Shown one piece after another: positions 31,231 to 42,615 of a stretch of DNA of 47,252 bases (position 1 is its first letter; every line of letters starts with the position of its first letter). The notes under the pieces are model-generated. The model was given only the letters and a program-made list of their open reading frames with translations, did not search any database and was not told the origin of the DNA. Made by a program: the position numbers and the translations under genes. Source of the DNA: Porogramme epimiltina (lineage: Eukaryota; Basidiomycota; Agaricomycetes; Polyporales; Polyporaceae); contig FTLJ01000807.1 in NCBI GenBank assembly GCA_900155495.1, forward strand, positions 1 through 47,252, in the 5' to 3' direction.

Positions 31231-33656
31231 ATGGACAAGCAGGGCACCTTCCAGAACATCCGGGTCTACTGTGCGCGTCCATTCTACCCCATCCAACCTC
31301 CACTCTGACTCCACGCGCTGGGCACAGGGCTTGCGTTCGTCGTCTACTGGGGCATCATCCTCTTCGGATATGATACGTGAGTGTTCATTACACCTCGCAC
31401 CGCTCGTCCTCCAACCAAGGTGCCATAGCGGAGTAGGAGGCGGTGTCGTCTCCCAAGGGTACTTCAAGTCCCAGTTCGGCATCACGGACGCCAGCGGGAA
31501 CACCGACACGAAGAAGGCCACCAACATCAACTCGAACGTCGTCTCCGTCCTCCAGGCCGGCGCGTTCTTCGGCGCACTCGGTAGCGCTCCACTCTCAGGT
31601 ACGCACGGGCACAGCTCCCCCGCTTGTGTAAATTTTGGGTTCGTGCGCCAGCTTTCCATCAACCTGGAGCGTGATGGCGCGGACCCGATGCGGTCATGAG
31701 GCCGCCTCCATACCTCGCCAGGGTTGGTTGGCAGATGTCGCAGTCAAACTCGGCTCTCGACCGCGTAAATTTGCGAAGGTTTGCTCATGGATGCTGTTGT
31801 TCCGCAGCTGCGATTGGCAGGAGATGGTCGTTGTTCATCTGGACAGTCGTGTTCTCCGTAGGCGCGGTAAGTCGTCATTTCACTCCGAGATCGAGCGGCG
31901 GCGCTCTGTACGTGTCCGGGCTGCGGGTGGCTGAAACGTCTGTCAGATCCTGCAAACCGTCGCCGGGGGCTCGAGGGGACTGGGCTACATTTACGCCGGG
32001 CGGGTCATCGCGGGCCTTGGCATTGGCGCCATTTCCGCTGTCGCGCCCGCCTTCGTCTCCGAATGCTGCCCCAAGGAAGTGCGCGGCCGCATCACTGGCC
32101 TTTTCCAGATCATGGTCGCCATCGGTGTCATGCTTTCCTACTTCATCAACCGTACGTACTCACTCTCGCCGCCGCTCTCACCCGGTCGGCACAACTCACA
32201 CCCGCCCGCCTGCACAGTGGGTATCAGTCTACACATCAAGACGGGCTTCGCCGTCTGGCGCATCCCGTTCGGCTTCCAGCTCGTCCCCGCGGGGCTCATG
32301 GCCTTCGGCCTGCTGACGGTGCGCGAGTCGCCGCGGTGGCTCGCGTCTAAGGGCCGCCTCGACGAGGCGATCACGAACCTCGCGTACCTCCGGCGCCTGT
32401 CCCCCGACGACCACAGCGTGCGTGCGGAGATGGCGGAGATCGAGGCGGCCATTGCGGAGGAGCAGGAGGCCCGGCGCGGACTCGGCGTGCGCGAAGCGTT
32501 CTTGGGCAAGGGTAACCTCATCCGGTTCGTCATCGCCATCGTCATCTTCATCCTCCAGCAATGGAGCGGGCAGAACTCGGTCGGGTACTATGCGCCCCAG
32601 ATTTTCGCCTCGGTGAGCACATTCTTTGCTTTTCCCCAGGCGCGGCATACTGAGGTCAGATTTTGGTTCGCCTAGATCGGCTACACCGGAACTTCCCAGT
32701 CGCTCCTCGCGTCCGGCATTTATGGAATCGTCAAGGTCGTTGCGACTGCCGTCTTCGTCTTCTTCCTCGTCGACTCTCTCGGGCGCAAGCTCTCGCTCTT
32801 CATCTCCGCCATGGGCATGGGCACCCTCTTCTTCATTATCGGCGCGCTCCTTAAGGAGTTCCCCCCGCCCAAGAGCCTCGCGGCGGGCGCCTCCCCACCC
32901 CCGTCGAGCAAAGCCATGGCCGCAATGCTCTACCTCTACGTCTGCTTCTACTCCATGGGCTGGGGCCCCCTTCCGTGCGTCCCGTCATACCTGCTTCTTC
33001 GCTTCGATCATGCTGACCGCGCCTCACAGATGGGTGTACGTCGCCGACATCTTCCCGACGCGGACGCGGCACTACGGACTCGCCACCGCGAGTGCGTCCC
33101 AGTGGCTGTTCAGTACGTTCCTTTCGTCTATCAGCACCGCCGCACCCTCTCTCGCGTGCGCCCGCCTCCGCGTTCCTCGACTCGCGAAGGTCGAATATGC
33201 AATGCATACAGGAGAGGCGCGCGCTGGGTGCGGGGGTGGCTGGGCACGCGGGGCGCTAGCTGACTTCCCGCCCGTTTTCCCCATTTAGACTTCGTCGTGG
33301 CGAAGGTGACGCCGACGCTCGAGGCCGACCTGGGCTACAAGCTCTTCCTCATGTTCGCGACGATCAACATCGGCGGCATGGCGGTCTTCTCCCTGTGAGC
33401 CTCCCCATTCTCTCTCTGCTTCTCGAGTCGTTCCTGACTATGCTCTCGTGTAGCCTCATCCCCGAGACGAAGGGACGCAGCTTGGAGGAGATGGACGTCA
33501 TCTTCGGCTCGGTGCAGGCAGACAAGCGCCAAGCAGACATCGCAGCACAGGAGCGCGGTATGTTTGCCGTGTCTAACGAACTTGGGTGCACTAGCTCACC
33601 CTCTTCTCTCCGTAGCGCTCGGAAAGGACGACGATGGGTCGGACGTCAAGGTTTAA
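31231..33656 (+). CDS. MFS sugar-porter family transporter (12 TM)
   Basis: Eleven exons join in phase: 31231-31270, 31328-31376, 31429-31598, 31808-31866, 31947-32151, 32218-32612, 32676-32974, 33030-33112, 33289-33394, 33454-33557 and 33616-33656. They give 516 residues, normal for the family. Sugar-porter signatures are all present: LFGYDTGVGGGVVSQGYF in TM1, IGRRWSLF, GRVIAGLGIGAISAVAP...SE...RG in TM4-5, RESPRWLASKGR before the central loop, LQQWSGQNSVGYYAP in TM7, DSLGRK, and PETKGRSLEEMD after TM12. It should move a monosaccharide or a quinate-like polyol across the plasma membrane; residues alone do not fix the substrate. The 210-nt and 176-nt introns are unusually long for this gene. 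Confidence 0.93.
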
Positions 33657-33974
33657 TGCCTGACGCCGGGCCTTCACGCTATGATGACCTTACTGCACGC
33701 TTTCTCGACGTTTTGTACTCTGGGCTGGATAGTTACCTACCCCGTGGGTTGTATCAACAGAGATTTGGACCACCCTAAATTGCGTGACCGTTTCTTCCCT
33801 CGGCTTAACAACGGTGCTCTCCGGACGCGATGCCCGCCATCCCGGCTCAAAGTTCGTTATTAAGTGTCCATTCGGCATAATGACGTCTGATGCCTCTGGC
33901 GAGCCATCCTATTCTACACAAAACAATGTCTAACTTGGCCATGTACGTAGTCCATATTGCATCATTGTCCGTGC

Positions 33975-35570
33975 TCATCTTTGGCGACCCTCCGAGCCGC
34001 TAGACGACAGGGACGCGCTCAGAGACCCCACCACTCTCGCGAACACCACTGAAGACTCGGAATGGGACTCTGGAAGCATGGATGATGTCCCCTGAGTTCC
34101 TCTCGCGACCGCTTGTAGGTTAAGCATGAATCGGGAGACGAGTATTGAGGTCAACCTGGGCAATTATCCAAGTGAGAGCGTTAGATGGAGACCTGAATGT
34201 GAGAGAGGTAGGGTAGTGGCGTACGTTTCTGTGAGTGTTGCTACAAAGCTAGTATCACTCTTTGGGTCGATGTCAATCTGGTGATAGGCTAGATTCTAGG
34301 CATATTCAAGAACGATGGATGTAGTCTCACGGAATGGAGTGTCCAAATAAGCTGAATGAAGCTCAAAGCGAGGAGAGTGCTGTACAATAAGTTTAGAGCG
34401 TCGAGTATGCGCGAGGATAGAGTTTCGAGCATACACGAAGTACAATGTTCCTATACGTGACTACATAAGCTTGTGACCGTGGTATATAGAGCAATGCTCA
34501 CCGTCATGTAGCAGAATCTTAGAGAAAGAGGTGGCGATTCCCAGCGTCCCCCTTCTGTGATGTTTGTAGAGTTTGCACCAAGTGACGAGAATGGTCAAGA
34601 AGTCCGCGAGCATTCGAGCTAGGATAGCGAATATTGTCACTATGCAGTGTGTACCCATTAGTCACAACGCCCTCCGACATGTATCATTCGAGGATTGAGA
34701 TACGAACGTCTAGAGCGGATGATCAGTGTTGGTAAGCAAAATGGGAGTAGTCTTCACCAACAAACTAATGGTGCTCCTAACAGACGGATCGGTGGACTCT
34801 TCCACTCCCGTAGATTGAGCAGAGACGTTGTAGCCTTGGTACTGAGAGCAACTTAGGACCTGAGGAGAACGATATAAAGCCTACATAACAACGCCTACCA
34901 TACTCGCACCCATAGACATCATAGCGAGCGTAAAAACGAGTGTTGAGATGACATAATTGCGACCGATTGCAAAAGTCCTGAGGCCAGCGAATGCTAAACG
35001 TCAAGGATGACAAGTGAGCATTCATAGTATCCCCTCACATAGTAGCATCTCGCACCTGCCCAAAGTATACATTGTACATATGCGAGGAGATCCTTGAGCC
35101 TCACGAGGGCAAGAAGCCTGCGTAATGGTTAAGATTCCAGATATCAACTTCCCAGCATGAGATAATTGATGTGCGCTTACGTCTATCGAGAATATGTGAG
35201 GAATGGCCTTATTTGGACGAGAACATAGAGGACGAAGACACACCTTCCCATCCACTGATGTGGAAATGGTGGGGAGTGTCGTCGTGAGTATAGCAAAACC
35301 CAATGTTAGGTAACGGTTGGAGAGAAACAAGATAACCGCGCCCGTAAGTTTCCTGGTCCAGAATAGTTCGAATTCGTCTCGAAAAGTAAGAAGATACTCA
35401 TGAAATACTATGACTGTATGTGTACATTAGGCAGATTGTACACCATGTCTATGAGACGTGGGCGTACCGCAAGCTGCAAGCTCAGCGCTGAACGCACTGG
35501 AGATCCTAGGGAAGCCGATTCAAATGCCACACAGATAAAACATCAAGAGACAAACGTACGAGTCAGACAT
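33975..35570 (-). CDS. DUF6533 multi-pass membrane protein 1
   Basis: Exons assigned: 35570-35560 (MSDS start), 35505-35468, 35413-35244, 35117-35056, 34993-34899, about 34859-34782, 34639-34502, a 16-nt exon ending in GGTLYFV, one coding TLLALSFIQLIWTLHS, and a last exon with ILVSRFMLNLQAV ending at 33975. The diagnostic DUF6533 block is HEYLLTFRDEFELFWTRKLT followed by FLSNRYLTLGF. Later helices read AFAGLRTFAIGRNYVIST and FAILARMLADFLTILVTWCK, giving the usual seven-helix layout. The family is large in basidiomycetes and has no known function. The links after exons 3 and 6 are not fully resolved. Exons of 170, 95 and 16 nt match those of the second copy exactly, so the pair is paralogous. 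Confidence 0.72.
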
Positions 35571-36504
35571 GTTAAATATGAAGGTGCACTGCAAGACCAC
35601 AGAACATTTGGGTGCTGCGGACGCCGGGAGTGGAGGGGCAAGGTGCTCAGGGGAGCCGGGTAGCTTCGAGGCGGGGGCTGCTGTCAACGCAGGTAAATAC
35701 GAGAGTGCACCTATCGCCTGTGTTATTGCCACTTGCCCGAGTAATGATACCCGCCGTATGCCTGTGTCAATGGTGAACGAAGCCTGTCAGTATCTACGTA
35801 ACAACTCACCAGTGCTGCGCTACCACCGCACTGGACTCTGGAGAAACTCAGTAACGCGCCGGGATGGTCTTCGTTACGATGGCTGTGCTCCGCGTTTTCA
35901 TCTCTGCTGTGATAGAATCTCCACGCAGCAAACAAAATCGTTCTAGAGTGATACCATTCATTACGTAGCATCGAGGAGAGCTGAGACCACTGGCTGCTGG
36001 TGAGACGCGCCAAAACGATCGAGCCAGCTAGTTACCGCGATCTAAGACATCATCAACCCTGTTCTGAGATCGTATCCGTTTTGGAGAGGATCAATGGAAC
36101 CGACTACTTACCATGGGAGGGCTGCGCTAAGCCGTCTAGGTACTAAGCCAAGAGCTTGTCACGAAAGCGTCCCCTACACACGACGTACAAGTGCCCGCCG
36201 TGCGGGCCGGTCAAGCAGAGCGGATATGTACGCGTTGCGACCGGTCACGACATTGTTGTAGTTTGTTGTGCTGGAATAATGGGGACCACGCCTTTATTCG
36301 CCGATAAGGAGATGCAGACAATTGAGTGGCGTGTCGACTTCGGGGGATTCAGGAGCTCGAGAAAAACTATGCGGATTTTATGAGCCATGTTGGACACCGG
36401 AGGGAGTTGGTCAAGGGTGACCTGGCTTCAGGCTCGAGGGATATAGGATACTGAGATTTTGGTAATCAACTGGACGAGTATTATATTAAGGCTCTTCAGT
36501 CACT
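35571..36504. other. Intergenic upstream of DUF6533-1 and the tRNA-Asp pair
   Basis: About 930 nt without a supported gene. Confidence 0.3.
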
Positions 36505-36588
36505 TCTCTGTTAGTATATCGGTTAGTACACGCGCCTGTCATCTCACAACGACCGCGCGAAAGCGGGGTTCGACTCCCCGACAGAGAG
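36505..36588 (+). tRNA. tRNA-Asp(GTC), copy 2, with 12-nt intron
   Basis: Same mature sequence as copy 1: acceptor TCTCTGT/ACAGAGA, anticodon GTC, GGTTCGACTCC in the T-arm. The intron after position 37 is TCTCACAACGAC, different from copy 1. Confidence 0.93.
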
Positions 36589-36806
36589 TGCATTTACTAC
36601 TGTTCTCCTTTTTTCATACACCTCAAGAGGAGGTCCCTTGATATAAATAAAATTCTCCGTGTAATCCAGACCACATTGAACTCTGGGTCCCACGTTTCAT
36701 CGAGGCGATCACCTGCAGAGAGTTCAAAATGGTCTCCATTACCTATTCATATGGAGGGACGGCCTGGGAAAAAAAAAGAAAATGTAGGGGATGATTCCCA
36801 CCATAT

Positions 36807-36890
36807 CTCTCTGTCGGGGAGTCGAACCCCGCTTTCGCGCGGTCATTGTGAGATGACAGGCGCGTGTACTAACCGATATACTAACAGAGA
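36807..36890 (-). tRNA. tRNA-Asp(GTC), copy 3, opposite orientation
   Basis: Reads 36890 to 36807 on the minus strand. Same as copy 2 except for one base in the intron (TCTCACAATGAC). It converges on copy 2 across 218 nt, so the two genes form an 84-nt inverted repeat. Confidence 0.93.
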
Positions 36891-37017
36891 TGTGTTAGAA
36901 TTCGCCTGGTGCTTTCAACAGCGTCAAATGGTTTCGCCGGTCTAACACCCCGTATCCGTAATAGCCGTCGACGAAGGCGGCCGAGGGTGTTCTCTGGCCC
37001 ACTCCGCCTTCCCAACG

Positions 37018-38558
37018 ATGCTCAGCCACGTGAACGACCCTAGCTCATCCAATTCACCATCTCAGTCCACCGCCTCCTTCGGGGACCAACTTGAGAATGG
37101 CCAGCTCAGCAAACATCCCGAGTTCTGGTTCTCGGACGGCTCCCTTGTCCTGCGAGCAAACTCTACTCTATTCCGCGTGCACGTCTCCCAGCTCTCCCGC
37201 AAGTCTGTCTTCTTCCGGGACCTCTTCTCGCTCCCACAACCCCCTGTGGCAGACCGCGAAGACAGGCGACTTGAGGGCTGCCCAGTCCTCGATCTTCACG
37301 ACTCGCCTGAGGATGTGGCCAACCTGGTCAAGGTGATCTACGACGGAGCGTGCGTACCATTGCCTTTGTGCGCGTACTAGTGCATTCGCACTGGCTATCT
37401 CTGTGTAATTCCGGCCAGCAGGAGTGCTGGCGCTCCGGGCCATGCGTCCATGTGTGGGCGATCGGGGCGCCCTCGCCCTGGACGCTCGTCATGCACAGAA
37501 CGAGATTCAAGGGGGTTCCGCACAGAGGTCAGCCATCCACGGGGGTGCCGGGGAGTGTGGTTGAGATCGGAGAGGAGACGAGCATGCCGCATCCGCCGTG
37601 GGAGTGGATCTACTGACGCCTTTGCCCCAGCAACTTCGGGAACAACGACCGTCGCGACTTCACCGTCGTCTCCGGAGTCCTCCGCCTCTCGAGCAAATAC
37701 CTCATCGAGGAATCCATTCGTAACAAGGCACTTGCGCACTTGCGCACCGCGTGGCCCTCGTCACTGCGCGCATGGGATCTCCGTGAAGACGTAGCGCGGT
37801 CGCACGAGGTGGAGACGGGGCAGTCGAGAGGCCACCGCTACGCAAACCCTATCGTACGTCCTACCTTCCTCCATCTACGCGCCACCCACGGACCCAACAC
37901 ACAGGCTGTGATCAATCTCTCTCGCGAGATCGGGGCCGACGAACTCCTCCCCTCCGCCTTCTACGAGCTCTCGCGCTACACCTTCACCCAGATATTCGAG
38001 CCCAGCCCCAGCGACCCCCTCCACACGCAAACCCCGCCCTACCTCCCCTCCTCCCCGCCGCCCGACGTGTCCCTCTCCTCCGCGGACATGCAGCGCCTTG
38101 CGCTCGGCAAGGAGGCCGCCCAGCACGCCGTGACCGCGCTGATCCAGAACATGGAGCACGCCGCGTCCGACAGCCCCACGCACCGGCGCACGCGCTCCGC
38201 CCTGCACGCCGTCGCACACGGCCCGCTCGGCGGGGGCCCGGGCATGGGCATGGGCATGGGTGGCGGCGGCGGCGGGCCGTCCGTCGCGCGCGCCGCGCGC
38301 TCGCACTCGCTCTGCGTGACGCCCGCGGCGTGCCGCAAGGACCTGTGCGAGCTCATCGAGCTCGCGACGCAGCACTACCTGTTCGACCGCGAGCGCGGGT
38401 GCGCGGACCCGCTGTACGTCGCGGAGGAGCTGGGCCAGCTGAAGAGCGCCGAGTTCTCGGACTGCGCGGCGTGCGCCCGGGCGCTGGAGACGTGGGCGGC
38501 GCGGGAGCGGGAGAGGCTGTGGCGGGCGATTCCGGACTGGTTCAGGTTGCGTCGGTGA
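37018..38558 (+). CDS. BTB/POZ domain protein
   Basis: Exons 37018-37349, 37631-37853 and 37905-38558 encode 402 residues. The N-terminal BTB fold shows HPEFWFSDGSLVLRANSTLFRVH, LSRKSVFFRDLFSLP and the LDLHDSPEDVANLVKVIYDG segment. It continues with DFTVVSGVLRLSSKYLIEESIRNKALAHL, the usual extension in basidiomycete BTB proteins. The middle has a Pro-rich linker and a Gly-Met run (GPGMGMGMGGGGGGP, residues about 270-285). It ends with a conserved helical region containing Cys (CRKDLCELIELATQHYLF, CAACARALETW). BTB domains mediate dimerisation or link to Cul3 ligases, but no Kelch or MATH partner is present. Intron 1 is long (281 nt). Confidence 0.86.
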
Positions 38559-39248
38559 GGCATGGGGCTGTGTTGTGGTGCGTGGTATCAGGGCCTTCGA
38601 GGTGCGGACGTTGCGAGTTCTATGGGACTTTCTTCTTGAGTTTGGATGTTTAGCAGTCCGGGTTATACCACCTGATGATTTAATTTCCCTCCATAATAAC
38701 GCGCCGCCATGGCGCGCACGGTCATGTGAAACTGGGTGGACAGACACTGAAACCCTTCTCCAGATACTTACGTTGGCCCTTGGCCCTTCGGTTCCGATTC
38801 CGGATCACGATCAAAGTCATGCACCACATGTTTATCCGGATCACTTGTTGAGCACCCATAGGCACCGCTTTCTTGCACATTGCGGAGGGTTGTACGGAGG
38901 TCTTGGTTGCTGTGTCACTTACTCCACACAGAGCCTATCACTTCCCTTTCCGCCTCTCCTGATCCAGATATCTCAGTAGCTCGCACGCTATGTCGCAGGG
39001 TGTTTACCCTGATGCTCTTCTCATGATCACAGCTTGTGCATGACGTGCTCCTGCAAGAGACCATGTTGGTTCCCTCGCCTGTGCCTTAGTCTTGTTCATC
39101 TCATGACGTCCTAGGTTCCGAAGGACATCTCAACGTGTCTTGGTCATCCACATCGTCCATTTATGTCTTGGAAGGTGTTTATCTGTGTTTTCAATTTCAT
39201 CTATTCACATCGCCGTTCGCAGGACTGTCCACGGTGTCGAGTCCCCAG
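38559..39248. other. Intergenic between the BTB gene and DUF6533-2
   Basis: About 690 nt with no supported gene or repeat. Confidence 0.3.
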
Positions 39249-40949
39249 ATGTTAGATATAACATCGCATTCTGATATCCTCGGGCTCTATGTGGCCTCTC
39301 AACTTTCCACTCTACTGGCATTGTGGCGTTACCACCCCCAATATGTCCTCCATTCTAGAGCGTACATTGGAGTAAGCACTACGCTCATGAACTGATTTCC
39401 AAAACAATACTGACGTACTGCGTTGACATAAAGTTACTGTGCCTTCGCAAACTACAGTATGGGCGTGGTATACATCTGACATCCTCATCGCTGACGGAGA
39501 AAATTTTAGCGATTGTTCTCTACGAGTATATTCTCACGTTCGGGGATGAAACAACCCTTTTCTGGAGCAGGAAAATGACAGGCGCAACAATACTATTCTT
39601 AGGAATACGGTATCTCAGCTTGGTCCATGCTATACTCTCTATCATTTTCTCCGAAATATCAGCGCATTGGCCTGCAGATGTTAGTGAAACCTATACTCCT
39701 CTCGTTCTCGTCTGACTCAGCCTTTGGATACAGATGTACGCACTCCGCATACATGGGGCCACTGATCTTAGTAACGCTCTTGTAGTCATCAGGCTGTGTC
39801 GAAGATGAACCAGGTACTCGGCCTAACACAATACATTCTATGGGGCGGTGAGTACTTCTCATGAGAGATTGTGCATCCGAGCTCATCTACTTTTTCATGC
39901 AGCATTCTCTGCTCTGCGTATTTTCGCCATCGCCCGCAGTTATGTGGTGTCCCTGTCGGTATTCGGGCTTTCGTTGGTTCCTTTCATCGTAAATGTGGTA
40001 CGCATTATCTCTAAGCAATGGCTTTGGACAATTGAGTACTTACCTCTCCAGGAACATATGATGACGTTCTATGGCAACCATACCCTGTTTACGGGGGACA
40101 GGGCGGAAGAGCGTGTCCCTCGCGGCGTTGCCACAATGTAAGAGGTATTGGAACATACATAGCTTGGCCTGACTAACCTGGTATGTTACTAGTCGTACGG
40201 GCATGTTCATCACCATGCAGTTCATCTAAACCGATCCCCTGTTAAACACTCAGGAATATTCGTCTCAAGAATACCTTTGATTATGGCTGACGCCCTGGTC
40301 ATCTATGTAACCTGGCACAAACTCCGAAGGAATAGTGCACCAACACTCATGTCGTCATCATTTTCTGACATCATTCTGCGCGATGGTAAGGCTTATATCA
40401 CCTGCTACGAGTCTTAGTCACCGAAGAGGAGACTTCGTTTCCACAGGCACCATTTATTTTGTGTAAAGTCAAAAGATGTTCATGAAGGTTTAGCTTATCG
40501 CTCAAAATATCTTCAGTATTCTCTCAGTATTAAACTCTCTACACGTTGCCTTCACACTCCATACAGTAAGTGGTTCGAGTCACTCAATACCCTTAATCTG
40601 CCACCTGACTGTCCTCCTAGATTGCAAGCCCTGATGGACAGCCAAGTGTAGTCACGCAGTTCACACACGCGTACGTTTCAAACTCTGTCATCTCTGTCGT
40701 GGAGACTGACAACTAATCTTCGGTTTTTTCTATAGATTCACCTCCATCATCTTTCGATTCATGCTGAATCTCCAAGCAACCGAGAGGCGATCAACTGGCA
40801 TACACTCACTAGCTGGTTCTGAGGTACCATCTGCAGTTTTTAATGGCGCTCTTGGATCTCTAGGAGCATCTTTCGAACTTGGGAGAGAAGATGAGCCAGA
40901 GTATTTAGAAACACAAGACTGGGAGTTAGGAGAGAGTACATCAGTTTGA
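39249..40949 (+). CDS. DUF6533 multi-pass membrane protein 2
   Basis: Exons: 39249-39327, 39510-39679, 39793-39847, 39903-39997, 40052-40137, 40254-40385, 40447-40462, 40517-40565, 40621-40670 and 40736-40949, about 315 residues. The start gives ILGLYVASQLSTLLALW as helix 1. The DUF6533 block is YEYILTFGDETTLFWSRKMT, then LFLGIRYLSLVHAIL. Later helices are QYILWGAFSALRIFAIARSY, IPLIMADALVIYVTWHKL and ILSVLNSLHVAFTL, and the tail has FTSIIFRFMLNLQATE. Phase fails by two bases between 40137 and 40254, where either a 2-nt micro-exon (TC at 40191-40192) or a nonstandard donor is needed. Unknown function, plasma or internal membrane. Same exon pattern as DUF6533-1, on the opposite strand. Confidence 0.72.
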
Positions 40950-41286
40950 CGGGGTGGCGAGCATCACGTGAAGATATAGTTATACGGTAGTCACCCTACC
41001 AACACAATGGAGTGACGCGTGTTGTCCTAGGCAGATGGCTAGTAGGACACGCCGGACACGGGAAGAAAGCGACGTGATTCATGAAATAGAAGACAAGATT
41101 ATAATATACAAATATTCATATTAATTAGCCATGCAGAGCACGTATATGAGTGTAACCTTCCAAACACAGACAAGGAGATCTCTCCAACGATCGCGCAGCA
41201 GTACTCATAGATATCCGTCTCTAGGACGAGGATGCTCGTTCTGGGAATCACTCGCAGCCCCCACGATAGGAAAAAGGACACCGGCC

Positions 41287-42541
41287 TCATTCCAAGACCC
41301 CCTTGTGGCGGAACAGCCCGCAAAGGCCGTCCACCTGTGTCCCCCACACGTGTCGCCCGAGTCCAACGAGGCGACCCAAATACCCACCCAGGATCTCCTC
41401 CGCCGTGACGATGAAGTCCAGGTCTCCCGGGACTAGCTCCCTCCCCGTCCCGAGCTCTCCCCCGAAGCGCAGCTCACACCAAAGCCTGCGGAGCCCCACG
41501 AGGTACGCGTCCCGCCTTTCCCTCCGCGCGTCCGCACCACCGCCCTCATCCGCGGCGGCGGCACGACACACACCCCTCGCGACAACGTAGCACGTCCCGC
41601 GGCTCCTATGTAACCGAACAGGTTTGACGACCGCGAGGCGCTCCGCGAGGGAGTCGAAGAGGAAGAGGAGGTGCGCGGCGGGGAAGCACTCGATGTGGGA
41701 CATGCGGATGAGCACCGTGCCACCCGGGCGGAGCGCCTCGAGCGCGATGATGATTTGTGTGATGAGGAGGCAGTCGCGGTACGCACCGCGGGGCATGCGG
41801 GGCGGCGCGCCGCTCTCACCATCATTCTCCATACCGGGGCGGGGTAGGGCCCGTGCATACGTCCGCAGGGCGTGGCCATCGATGAGGGCGAGGGTGAACC
41901 GTCCACGGAGAGTATCTGGAACTTGATGCGGTGCGCGGGGGTCTGTGGGGTGGTTGGGGGGCGAGAGGTCGTATTCGAGGATGTCCTGCTCGAAGAACTC
42001 GTAACGTGGCCCCTTGAAGTAGTTCTCGAGGAGGAGGGCGTGTCCGCCCAGCTCCTCGGAGAGAGAGATGCCAACTCCCCGCGCACGTTTGTTCTTCCGG
42101 AGAATGTAGGAGCTGAAGCCGCCCGGGGCACAGCTGAGATATCCATGAACACCGGAGCTTTGTGACAGGAATGTGGCACGTACCATAGATCCAGAAACTC
42201 AGTGGGGAGACACTTCGGGACGAACGGGGCCGCAGTGTCCACCTCCTGCATGACCTTCTTCATCGCATCGAACCAGTAGCGTCGTTGGGATTCCGTAGGG
42301 TTGTCTGCAGAATGACGTTGCTCTCGAAAGTGATCATCTAGGCCATCCTGCTTCCACCCCTTGACACGCAGTAGACACGTCAGCTTCTCACACGGTGCTG
42401 CAGCTGCCGCAGGCAACCTACCTTAAGCCGGAGGCCAATCAGCTCCTGAAGCTCCGGGACGTTCATCCGATCGAGAATAGGTCCTGCTCCGAGCCTGCGG
42501 ATGTCATGGATGGAGGGCTTGTCTTCCGTCGTGAATGTCAT
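41287..42541 (-). CDS. FtsJ-like SAM-dependent methyltransferase 3 (active-site Lys to Arg)
   Basis: Exons 42541-42422, 42359-42184 and 42133-41287 encode 380 residues, same intron positions and phases as copies 1 and 2. Landmarks: ILDRMNVPELQELIGLRLK, GWKQDGLDDHFREQR, FLDLCCAPGGFSSYIL, ARGVGISLSEELGGH, RFTLALIDGHALRTY, GTCYVVARGV and LDFIVTAEEILGGYLGRL. In motif VI the central catalytic Lys of copies 1 and 2 is Arg (PGGTVLIRMSHIE), and the last tetrad position is Gly. This copy may therefore be inactive, regulatory, or act on another substrate. Its third exon is more GC-rich than its surroundings. It lies about 11 kb from the other two, on the opposite strand. Confidence 0.88.
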
Positions 42542-42608
42542 GATGAAGCAGAGGGGGTGTTGGGGATGCTGACAGTGCGAATGACCCATATATGCGACGA
42601 GCCCAGGT

Positions 42609-42615
42609 CTATATA
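42609..42615 (-). promoter_or_regulatory. TATA box of methyltransferase 3
   Basis: TATATAG on the minus strand, 68 nt upstream of the ATG at 42541. Confidence 0.45.

Noticed and set aside
34400..34500. Apparent frameshift in DUF6533-1 after GTLYFV
   Set aside because: A GTATGC...TTGTACAG intron restores the frame exactly and matches the 16-nt exon of the second copy, so the gene need not be broken here.
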